64,000 nt of DNA from Nocardioides sp. BGMRC 2183. Its GTDB lineage: Bacteria; Actinomycetota; Actinomycetes; Propionibacteriales; Nocardioidaceae. The translations under genes and the position numbers were made by a program. Below, piece after piece: positions 57,132 to 64,000 of the stretch; position 1 is the stretch's first letter; the number at the start of each line of letters is the position of its first letter. The stretch is from positions 124,001-188,000 of the forward strand of contig VSSA01000004.1 of NCBI GenBank assembly GCA_008123405.1. The letters are read 5' to 3'. The notes under the pieces were generated by a model that saw only the letters and a program-made list of their open reading frames with translations, searched no databases and was not told where the DNA came from.

Positions 57132-58041
57132 GTCCACTGCCGTCGCCGGCGACGGTGGTAGGCCGGCGCACCGCGACCTGAGTGCGGTGCCGCTGGCGCC
57201 ACCGTCGGCGAACAACGGTCTGCTCGCGGTCTTCCAGCGCCGCTACCTGCTCCGGCTGCTGGTGCGCCGTGAGATCAACGCCCGCTACCAGGGCTCCTTC
57301 CTCGGCTTCCTCTGGTCCTACATCAACCCGCTGGCCCAGTTCTTCGTGTACTGGGCGGTGATCGGCGGGATCCTCGGTCTGCACGACAACGTGCCGAACT
57401 TCGCGGTGCACATGTTCGCCGGGCTGGTCATCGTGCACTTCTTCACCGAGACCTTCGCGGCGGGCACACGCTCGATCGTGCGGAACAAGTCGATCGTGGT
57501 GAAGATGCCCCTGCCACGGGAGATGTTCCCGGTGGCCACGATGCTGGTCTCGTTGTGGCACACCGTCCCGCAGATGATCGTGCTGACCATCGCCTGCCTG
57601 CTCTACGGCTGGACCCCGGATCCGGTGGGCATGCTGGCGATCCTGATCGCCGTGGTGATGATCATGACCATCGGCACCTCGGTCGCGCTGGTCTTCAGCG
57701 TCGCGAACGTCTTCTTCCGCGACTTCGGCAACGTCGTCCAGGTGCTGCTGCTCTTCGTCCGGTTCGGCGTGCCGATGATCTACCCCTACACCATGGTCGA
57801 GGACCGGTTCGGGGAGCTGGCCCGGTTCTATCTGCTCAACCCGCTGGCCGATGCGGTGCTGCTCTTCCAGCGCGCCTTCTGGGTCGGCACCACCGAGGAC
57901 CCCGAGTACACAGCGGCCCACCACATCCCGGACAACATCCTGCTCATCGGCTGTGCTGCGGCCGGGGTGGGCATCGTGATGCTGGTGATCGCGCAGATCA
58001 TCTTCTCCAAGCTGGAGAACAAGATCCCGGAGCGGCTCTGA
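57124..58041 (+). CDS. Polysaccharide ABC exporter permease (Wzm/RfbD-like)
   Basis: 305 residues, six membrane helices after a cytoplasmic N-terminus that contains RYLLRLLVRREINARYQGSF and LGFLWSYINPLAQF (Wzm signature). KSIVVKMPLPREMFPVATML and LNPLADAVLLFQRAFW are also conserved. It forms, with the ATPase that follows by TGATG overlap, the exporter of a lipid-linked glycan, as Rv3783/Rv3781 export galactan in mycobacteria. Confidence 0.92.
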
Positions 58042-58808
58042 TGACCACCTCGATCCAGCTGACCGGCGTCACCAAGAACTTCACGCTGCGCTACCACCGC
58101 ACGTTCAAGGAGATCACGGTGGCGATGGCGCGCGGCCACAAGACGAGCGACACCTTCCGGGCCGTCGACGACGTCTCCTTCACCGTCGAGCAGGGCGAGT
58201 CGATCGGGCTGATGGGCCTCAACGGCTCGGGTAAGTCGACCCTGCTGAAGATGATCTCCGGGGTGATGCGTCCCGATGCCGGCGAGGTGCTGGTCCGGGG
58301 CCGGATCGCCGGTCTGATCGCCACCGGCGCCGGCTTCCACCCCCAGCTGACCGGGCGCGAGAACCTGATCCTCAACGCAGCGATCCTGGGTATGTCGGAG
58401 CGGGAGACGATGCGGAAGTTCGACGAGATCGTCGAGTTCGCCGGGCTCGGCAAGAAGCTCGACACGGAGGTCGGTCACTACTCCTCGGGCCAGAAGGCCC
58501 GGCTCGGCTTCGCGGTCGCGATCCACGTCGACTCCGATATCTTCCTGGCAGACGAGGCGCTGGCGGTCGGCGACCGGCCGTTCCGGCGCAAGTGCCTGGA
58601 GAAGATGCAGGAGGTCCGCGACGGTGGACGGACGCTCTTCTACGTCAGCCACTCGACCGGGTCGGTGCGCAAGATGTGCGACCGGGTGGTGGTGCTCGAG
58701 GAGGGCAGGGTCGGCTTCGACGGCGATGTGAAGGCCGGCATCAAGTACCTCCAGTACGACGACGACCTGCCCACCGACGAGGACGAGGAGATGGCAGCCG
58801 ACATCTGA
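58041..58808 (+). CDS. Polysaccharide ABC exporter ATPase (Wzt/RfbE-like)
   Basis: A 255-residue ABC ATPase. Walker A GLNGSGKSTLLKMISG, Walker B IFLADEALAVGD, signature YSSGQKARL, and H-loop VSHSTG. The N-terminus contains TFRAVDDVSFTVEQGESIGL with the family's RTFKEI insertion. It has no long C-terminal carbohydrate-binding domain, matching the galactan-type transporter. It shares one base with the permease stop. Confidence 0.93.
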   Translation: MTTSIQLTGVTKNFTLRYHRTFKEITVAMARGHKTSDTFRAVDDVSFTVEQGESIGLMGLNGSGKSTLLKMISGVMRPDAGEVLVRGRIAGLIATGAGFHPQLTGRENLILNAAILGMSERETMRKFDEIVEFAGLGKKLDTEVGHYSSGQKARLGFAVAIHVDSDIFLADEALAVGDRPFRRKCLEKMQEVRDGGRTLFYVSHSTGSVRKMCDRVVVLEEGRVGFDGDVKAGIKYLQYDDDLPTDEDEEMAADI

Positions 58809-58816
58809 GGTCGGCC

Positions 58817-58842
58817 GCCGGCGCTCGCCCGGGCGAGCCGGC
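58817..58842. terminator. Hairpin between wzt and the sulfotransferase gene
   Basis: GCTCGCCC/GGGCGAGC (58823-58838), a perfect palindrome extended by flanking GC pairs, between the convergent wzt-like and sulfotransferase-like genes. Confidence 0.6.
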
Positions 58843-58846
58843 CCGG

Positions 58847-60067
58847 TCAGCGCCGGCGCACCCAGCGGTAGCCGCGCAGCGCGGATCTGCCCGGCGCACT
58901 GCCTTCCAGGGCGCGCACCGCCTTCTCCCGGGCCTTGTACGTCGGCCGCAGGTAGGCCCGTTCGAGCTCCTGGCGCGCCTCGTGCAGCTCGTGGTGCAGC
59001 CGGTCGATCTCGTGTCGGTTGCCGGTGGCCTCGAGCAGCAGGCGGCCGATCGCGTCCAGGGCCGCGTCGGCCACCTCGTCCTCGGCCGGTCGGTCCGGGT
59101 CGGCCCAGTGGGCCGGGTAGACGTGGGGGGAGCGTTCGACGCCGCGGAGCTCGTCGAGGTCGCCGACGACGCGGTATCCCCGCTCGGCGATCGCCTCCAC
59201 CCAGGAGGCCTCTCGGTCGCGCACCCACGGGTGCAGGTCCGGCGGCAGCGAGAGGCGTGCGGAGTCCCGGCGCTGGGAGAGGGTCTGGTGGGCGAGCAGC
59301 TCGCGGACCAGTGGCCGGTAGTCCGGCGGCGCGAGGGTGGCGTTCATCGACTGGTTGATCCGTCGGATCAGCGCGGTCTCGGGGACGCCGAGGGAGGGGT
59401 TGGAGCGGTCGTTGCCAAGGTCGAGGTCGATCCCGGTGAGGCCGAACGCCTCGATGAAGCGGTCCCACAACAGCCCGGGCGCGGAGCCGGGCGGAGGTAC
59501 GGTGACCACGTGCACCTGCTCCGGGGGCAGGTCGCCTGCCCACCGCTGCAGGATGTCGGGCAGCTCCTGGACGCCCCAGAACCACGAGCCGATCCGGCCG
59601 GCGCGGGCCGGGTCGGTGATCTGGTCCAGGAAGGCGCGATAGCTCAGCGTGGCGCGGTGCTTGACGTTCTCCTGCCACTCGGCCGGGATCTGGCGGGTCA
59701 GGTCGCGGGCGGAGACCAGGACATGGATCTCGGCGCCCTCGTCGCGCCCCAGCGAGGTGAGTGCGCGCTCCACGTGCGCCTTGCCGGCCCGGGCCAGGAT
59801 CTCGTGGCTGATCACGACCGTCGTCGGGCCGGCAGCATCGGTCGCGGCCTCGGCCAGCCGGTCCCACGCGCCGATCGCCTCGTGCTCCAACCCGCCCCAT
59901 GGCAGTCGCATCAGGTCGAGAGCGGCCAGGAAGTGTGCGTCGAAGCGGTCGCCCGGGTAGGCGATGCCTGCCTCGGCGAGCCGCTCCTGGTTCCGGAAGA
60001 GCACGTCCTGCAGGTAGGACGTCCCGGTCTTCGGGGTCCCCACGTGGAGGAGGATCCGGCGGGTCAC
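58847..60067 (-). CDS. Sulfotransferase-family protein 1
   Basis: 406 residues from a GTG at 60067. The PAPS 5'-phosphosulfate loop HVGTPKTGTSYLQDVLF opens the protein (residues 8-24). LVSARDLTRQIPAEWQENVK carries the 3'-phosphate motif (ARDL), and EQVHVVTVPPPG with LLWDRFIEAFGL follows. A helical C-terminal extension (EIDRLHHELHEARQELERAY) follows. It should transfer sulfate to a hydroxyl group. GTGA overlap with the next minus-strand gene upstream. The acceptor may be the cell-surface glycan, by position only. Confidence 0.82.
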   Translation of the reverse strand: MTRRILLHVGTPKTGTSYLQDVLFRNQERLAEAGIAYPGDRFDAHFLAALDLMRLPWGGLEHEAIGAWDRLAEAATDAAGPTTVVISHEILARAGKAHVERALTSLGRDEGAEIHVLVSARDLTRQIPAEWQENVKHRATLSYRAFLDQITDPARAGRIGSWFWGVQELPDILQRWAGDLPPEQVHVVTVPPPGSAPGLLWDRFIEAFGLTGIDLDLGNDRSNPSLGVPETALIRRINQSMNATLAPPDYRPLVRELLAHQTLSQRRDSARLSLPPDLHPWVRDREASWVEAIAERGYRVVGDLDELRGVERSPHVYPAHWADPDRPAEDEVADAALDAIGRLLLEATGNRHEIDRLHHELHEARQELERAYLRPTYKAREKAVRALEGSAPGRSALRGYRWVRRR

Positions 60068-61251
60068 CAGGCACCGTCCTTGGTATCGAGCAGCAGGTCC
60101 ATCGCCAACCGGAGCGTGGTGAGCTCGCTGTCCGCCGGCCGAGCCGGTGGGGCCGGCGGGGCGGTCGAGGGAACGAGCAGCTCCAGACGGCCGCGCACAG
60201 CGTAGCCCGCGCGCTGGAGCAGGCCGACGCTGCGCTCGGCATGCTCGTTGAGGTGGCCTGCCCACGGCGCCGGCACCGGCGTCGGTCCGGTCGGCCCGGC
60301 CAGCTGCCGCAGCCGCGGCAGCAGCCGCCGGGAGAGGAGCGTGGTGCGGGTGGCATCGCTGACCAGGACGCCGAGAGGACGTCCGACCTGGCGGGCGAGA
60401 TCGATGGTGGGCAGGTGCACCGGAGGAAGGCCCGCGCCACCGACGAGGTCGGGCAGGTGTCGGGGTTCGAAAGAGAGGGTGACCTGGGCACGGCCCACCC
60501 GCTCGGCGTTGCGGGCGGCCATCCCCACCACGTCGAGGGAGGTCGGCAGCCGGTCGGCGCTGACCCGGGAGCGGAGCCAGTCCTCGAACCCGAGCACCCC
60601 GCCCCGGACGGCCCGGGTGGCCCAGGCGTGCACGGCGAGCGTGTGGAGGTCGGTCAGTGCGAGGTCGACCCGGTAGGGGTTGACGCGTGCGGGCGCGCGA
60701 TGGAGGAGCACCCAGCCGTCGCCGTCCCAGGTAGGGCCGGGACGGACCCGCCCGGCAAGACGTCGGGCCAGCGGGCGTCGTACCGGGGGGAGGGGGGCGA
60801 GGGAGGCGAGAGACTCGGCGATCAGGCCGGCGGCGACCGGCAGCAGGTCGCGTTCGGGCAGCGCCTCGGGGCGGACCGGCTCCGGCCCGAAGGCGGCTGC
60901 GTGGAGCCCGGTCAGCGGCAGGTCGGGACGTCCGCGGTCGGGGATCCCCGCGCGCAGCACCCGGTCGGCCAGCGCCGGACCGACGGTGCGCCCGGTGGCG
61001 GCGGCGACCTCGTTCAGCCGGCGCAGCAGCTCCAACTGCTGAGCGCCGGGGAGGTACTGGGGACCGACGACGGGGCCGGCGCCGCTCGCGCTCGCTGCCC
61101 CCGACGGGTGGGCCTGCTGCCACCGGGTCCAGGTGGTCACCGAGCCGGCGGCGAGCTCCTCGACCCACCCCGTGGCGAGGCCGCCGCCATGGTGCGCGGA
61201 CCCGGTGGGAGAGTGGGCAGGCTCACCGGTTGCGGGGGGAGTCGGGGACAC
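60064..61251 (-). CDS. Sulfotransferase-like protein lacking the PAPS loop (hypothetical)
   Basis: 395 residues with no recognised family. By eye the second half follows the two neighbouring sulfotransferases: LTDLHTLAVHAWATRAVRG against their ARDLTRQIPAEWQENV and VRDTAAVIPALWQTSV; AQVTLSFEPRHL against DQVHVVVVPRPG; RAGYAVRGRLELL against ERGYRVVGDLDEL. No xKTGTx-YLQ loop exists. Residues 1-175 have no clear partner. It may be a catalytically dead paralogue or a partner subunit. GTG start at 61251; coupled to sulfotransferase 1 by a 4-nt overlap. Confidence 0.6.
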   Translation of the reverse strand: MSPTPPATGEPAHSPTGSAHHGGGLATGWVEELAAGSVTTWTRWQQAHPSGAASASGAGPVVGPQYLPGAQQLELLRRLNEVAAATGRTVGPALADRVLRAGIPDRGRPDLPLTGLHAAAFGPEPVRPEALPERDLLPVAAGLIAESLASLAPLPPVRRPLARRLAGRVRPGPTWDGDGWVLLHRAPARVNPYRVDLALTDLHTLAVHAWATRAVRGGVLGFEDWLRSRVSADRLPTSLDVVGMAARNAERVGRAQVTLSFEPRHLPDLVGGAGLPPVHLPTIDLARQVGRPLGVLVSDATRTTLLSRRLLPRLRQLAGPTGPTPVPAPWAGHLNEHAERSVGLLQRAGYAVRGRLELLVPSTAPPAPPARPADSELTTLRLAMDLLLDTKDGAW

Positions 61252-61309
61252 CCCGACAGGCTATGGTGTCAGGGAGGTTCAGCAGGTAGTGGCGTCGTCG
61301 CGAAGGGGC

Positions 61310-62614
61310 ATGAACAGCCGAGGTCAGGTGCCCGAGCGCAGCATCCAGGATCATCTGGTCGTCCTCCACGTCGGAGCGATGAAGACGGGCACCACCTATC
61401 TCCAGGGCAAGGCCTACGCCAACGAGGACGCGCTGGGCGAGCTCGGCGTCGAGCTGGCTGGTGCGGACTGGGGCGAGCAGGTCTCCGCGGTGCAGGAGAT
61501 CGTCGGGATGGGCCGCCGCGACCCGGTGCTGCGCGAGCGGAACCGGGGCGCCTGGCAGCGGATGGCTCGGGCCGCCGGTCGCGACGGTGCCGACGTGACT
61601 TTGTTGTCGATGGAGTTCCTCGCCTTCGCCGACCTGCGCGAGGCGCGACGGGCGGTCGCCGCCTTCGGCGACCGCGAGGTGCGAGTGGTGATCACGGTGC
61701 GCGACACCGCAGCGGTGATCCCCGCACTGTGGCAGACCTCGGTCACCTCTGGTGGTACGACGACGTGGCCGATGTTCCGTCGGATGGTCCGGCTCAGCGG
61801 CCGGGCGAACGGACGCGCGGGCCGGCTCCTGGCAGCCCTGCGGATCGGCACCCCGACCCGGTTCCGCGAGACCATCGACATCCCCCGGATGCTGCGGGTG
61901 TGGTCCGAGGTGCTCTCGCCCGACCAGGTGCACGTCGTGGTGGTCCCCCGCCCCGGTGCGCCGAAGAGTCGCCTGTGGAACGACTGGTGCGCGACCTTCG
62001 GCGTCGACGGCGAGCGGTTGACCGAGGAGCCGGCCGACGCGAACGAGTCGCTCGGCTTCCCCTCCGCCGAGCTCGTCCGCCGGGTCAACGCAGCGCGTGG
62101 ATCCGCCACCATCCGTGATCAGAACGTGGTCAAGAACGAGCTCGGCCTGAGGACGTTGGGACCGCGGCGTCGCCGGGAGCGACGCGCCCTGCTCGATCCG
62201 GCGACGTTGCGCGCTGCGCTCGCCTGGAACGGCGTGATCCGCCGGGCGGTCCAGAGGGCCGGGGTCGTGGTGCACGGCGACCTCGCGGACCTACCCACCA
62301 CCGAGGCCGAGTCGCCGATCCCCGTGGAGGACGTCTACCTGCCACCGACCGACGACGAGCTCCTGGCTGCCGCGCGCCGCGGTGCGCGCGGCTTGCGACG
62401 GATCGTGCGACTGCGCAGCACACGCACGATCCGTGCTCGTCCGCGCCGTCGCCGGTTCCGGCGGCGCCTGCGTGCCCAGCTCACCGGTCCGCGCCAGTGG
62501 GCCCAGAGCGCCGATCCGGTGGAGGCGGCTGTCGCGGATCTGGTCGCGCTCACCGGAGCGCTGGTGCGGTTGCAACGCAAGCGCGCGCGCCAGCGAGCCC
62601 GCGGCCGCCGCTGA
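61310..62614 (+). CDS. Sulfotransferase-family protein 2
   Basis: 434 residues from the ATG at 61310 (a GTG at 61289 is possible). HVGAMKTGTTYLQGKAYANE (PAPS loop), LSMEFLAFADLREARR, VITVRDTAAVIPALWQTS and DQVHVVVVPRPGAPKSRLWN are family features. A very basic C-terminal tail (RTIRARPRRRRFRRRLRAQL) may bind an anionic polymer or membrane. It is divergent from the two sulfotransferase-like genes at about 58 nt. Substrate unknown. Confidence 0.82.
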   Translation: MNSRGQVPERSIQDHLVVLHVGAMKTGTTYLQGKAYANEDALGELGVELAGADWGEQVSAVQEIVGMGRRDPVLRERNRGAWQRMARAAGRDGADVTLLSMEFLAFADLREARRAVAAFGDREVRVVITVRDTAAVIPALWQTSVTSGGTTTWPMFRRMVRLSGRANGRAGRLLAALRIGTPTRFRETIDIPRMLRVWSEVLSPDQVHVVVVPRPGAPKSRLWNDWCATFGVDGERLTEEPADANESLGFPSAELVRRVNAARGSATIRDQNVVKNELGLRTLGPRRRRERRALLDPATLRAALAWNGVIRRAVQRAGVVVHGDLADLPTTEAESPIPVEDVYLPPTDDELLAAARRGARGLRRIVRLRSTRTIRARPRRRRFRRRLRAQLTGPRQWAQSADPVEAAVADLVALTGALVRLQRKRARQRARGRR

Positions 62615-62774
62615 GGCCCACTTCCGCGTGTTTCCAGATTTCCGATCCGCGTCGGCGTGTCGACTGGAAATTACAGCATTGTAGTTACTCAGTTTCTCTT
62701 CCCAGTGGGTGTGACTGATGTGAAAGTTGCTTCTCGTGTGAACCCTTCCCCTCACACGATGGAGCAGATCTCGC
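62615..62774 (+). promoter_or_regulatory. A/T-richer leader before the amidase gene
   Basis: 160 nt, markedly lower in G+C than the rest of the window, especially 62640-62735. TTTCCAG and CTGGAAA form an inverted repeat around 62630-62680. GGAG at 62761-62764 is the ribosome-binding site. It probably holds the promoter and control sites of the amidase; no riboswitch could be recognised. Confidence 0.45.
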
Positions 62775-64000
62775 ATGTCACCTTTCTCTGTGGACGAGGC
62801 TCGGCGCAGCCGGTTCGTCACCGTGTGCCAACACTTCCTCGCCCTCGCCGTCGTCGTCGCGCTGCTGACCCCCGCCGCGCGGACCGTGACGATGGACGTG
62901 CGACCGGTCCCGGCCGGCGGTGACTCCGCCCGGGCCGCGGCGGGTGGCTCGGAGATCGGTCTCCGGGGCGTCCGCACCGACGCCGCGGTGCCGACCAACA
63001 CCGTTGACCCTGAGGTCGAGGAGTACTCGCTCACCGCTCCGGCCGGCGCCCGCTCGGCTCCCGGCTCGATGAAGGCACGGGCGCGGATCGTGGCCGGCGG
63101 CGGCGAGCGGATCGTCACCGACGCGCTGCCCGTCGACGGCTACGGCACCCTCGGGGTGACCTGGGCGTCGGGCACGGAGGTCGCCGACGACGCGATCGCG
63201 GTCCGGGCTCGCACCCGCACCGGCGACACCTGGTCGGAGTGGACCGATGTCGAGTACCACGACGAGCACGGCCCCGACCTGGACAGCCCTGAGGCGCAGC
63301 ACGCGCGACCGGGCACCGACGCCCTGCTGATCGGTGACGTCGACGACGTGCAGGTCCAGGTCGAGAGCAACGACACGGCTCCGGCTGACATGAAGCTCGC
63401 GGTGATCGACCCCGGGACCACCACCATGGCGCGCCAGACCGCGGCCATCGACACCGCCGAGCTCGACGGGTCGTCGGGCGAGCTGACCCGCGAGGCGTCG
63501 TACCGGGTCGAGATGGGTGGGGAGCAGGAGACATTGAGCCTGGCTGCCGGCGACCCCACCCCGAAGCCGAAGATCTTCTCCCGCCAGCAGTGGGGCGCCG
63601 ACGAGCGCCTGCGCGACCGATCGTCACTGCGCTACTACGAGGTGCACGCCGGGTTCGTCCACCACACCGTCAACGCGAACGACTACACCCGGGCGCAGGT
63701 GCCCGGCATCATCCGCGGGATCTACGCCTACCACACGCGTTCGCGTGGGTGGAGCGACATCGGCTACAACTTCCTGGTCGACCGGTTCGGCAGGGTCTGG
63801 GAGGGCCGCTACGGCGGCGTGGACCGCCCAGTGGTCGGCGCGCACACCCTCGGCTACAACGACGACGCCTTCGCGATGTCGGCGATCGGCAACTTCGAGA
63901 CCGCGCGGCCCTCCTCGGCGATGGTGCAGGCCTACGGACGCCTGATGGCGTGGAAGCTCTCGCTGCACGGGGTCTCGGCGGCGTCGAGCCGCCAGTCGGT
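62775..64000 (+). CDS. Secreted PGRP-type N-acetylmuramoyl-L-alanine amidase (3' truncated by window)
   Basis: 408 codons without a stop up to the window end. A signal/anchor segment, FVTVCQHFLALAVVVALLTP, is at residues 16-35. An all-beta-like region (about 60-255) follows, with GYGTLGVTWASGTEVADDA. From about residue 265 a PGRP/amidase_2 domain is seen: IFSRQQWGADERLRD, HAGFVHHTVNANDYTRAQVP, YAYHTRSRGWSDIGYNFLVD, WEGRYGG, VVGAHTLGYNDDAFAMSAIG. HHT and GAH are zinc His. It cuts the lactyl-peptide bond of peptidoglycan. A similar protein (Rv3811) sits by glf-glfT2 in mycobacteria. Confidence 0.88.
   Translation, partial: MSPFSVDEARRSRFVTVCQHFLALAVVVALLTPAARTVTMDVRPVPAGGDSARAAAGGSEIGLRGVRTDAAVPTNTVDPEVEEYSLTAPAGARSAPGSMKARARIVAGGGERIVTDALPVDGYGTLGVTWASGTEVADDAIAVRARTRTGDTWSEWTDVEYHDEHGPDLDSPEAQHARPGTDALLIGDVDDVQVQVESNDTAPADMKLAVIDPGTTTMARQTAAIDTAELDGSSGELTREASYRVEMGGEQETLSLAAGDPTPKPKIFSRQQWGADERLRDRSSLRYYEVHAGFVHHTVNANDYTRAQVPGIIRGIYAYHTRSRGWSDIGYNFLVDRFGRVWEGRYGGVDRPVVGAHTLGYNDDAFAMSAIGNFETARPSSAMVQAYGRLMAWKLSLHGVSAASSRQS

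Noticed and set aside
57828-60491. An 887-codon minus-strand frame over wzm/wzt and sulfotransferase 1
   Set aside because: It covers the ABC exporter on the opposite strand and then runs out of frame through the sulfotransferase. No coherent protein is seen.
62615-62774. A ydaO-type (c-di-AMP) riboswitch before the amidase
   Set aside because: Cell-wall hydrolases often have one in actinobacteria, but I could not find its conserved core. The leader is simply A/T-richer.

Overview
The window is high-GC actinobacterial chromosome, most like a Nocardioides-type organism (Nocardioidaceae). The signs are very G/C-rich codons, frequent GTG starts, many 4-nt ATGA/GTGA overlaps, the clpP1-clpP2-clpX trio after trigger factor, an acyl-CoA carboxylase set with an epsilon subunit, and gene order shared with Mycobacterium (deoD, lpdA, accA3, maf, accE/accD, birA, purK-purE and fadE25; separately rpiB-nei-tig-clpP-clpX-valS). 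No IS element, prophage, CRISPR array or rRNA was seen. The taxon and all functions are inferred from the sequence alone.

Layout. 1-7.9 kb: end of a DrrAB-like ABC exporter, purine nucleoside phosphorylase, a gamma-glutamylcyclotransferase-like protein, dihydrolipoyl dehydrogenase and a cysteine-poor paralogue, ribose-5-phosphate isomerase B, an Fpg/Nei glycosylase and a membrane PP2C phosphatase. 8.0-16.1 kb: tRNA-Gly and tRNA-Pro, trigger factor, ClpP1, ClpP2, ClpX, a decayed secreted-protein gene, and valyl-tRNA synthetase. 16.2-24.7 kb: a SpoIID-like exoprotein, a benzoate transporter with its XRE-cupin regulator, a PemK/MazF-like protein coupled to a dehydratase with a divergent TetR, paired PH-domain membrane proteins and a methyltransferase.

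24.8-43.5 kb is mostly acyl-CoA and purine metabolism: biotin carboxylase/BCCP, two acyl-CoA dehydrogenases, Maf, a tandem DUF4333 lipoprotein, a DUF885 hydrolase, an AbiEi/DUF559-like gene bracketed by a hairpin repeat, AccE-AccD facing BirA, a PH-domain protein, an adenylate cyclase, PurK-PurE, Dps, a CoA-binding protein, TetR-FadE25, a DUF1059 micro-gene and enoyl-CoA hydratase.

43.5-64.0 kb is dominated by the cell envelope. It carries two LytR-CpsA-Psr ligases, two GlfT1-like glycosyltransferases, a PAP2-like membrane phosphatase, UDP-galactopyranose mutase (Glf), the processive galactofuranosyltransferase GlfT2, and a Wzm/Wzt ABC exporter. Next come three sulfotransferase-like proteins, one of which lacks the PAPS loop, and a PGRP-type amidase cut by the window end. 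Together the glf-GT-exporter genes could make and export a galactofuranose polymer, the LCP proteins could attach it to peptidoglycan, and the sulfotransferase-like proteins could modify it. That last role is a hypothesis. Several regulator/target pairs have clear palindromic operator candidates, and G/C-rich palindromes of related sequence recur between genes.
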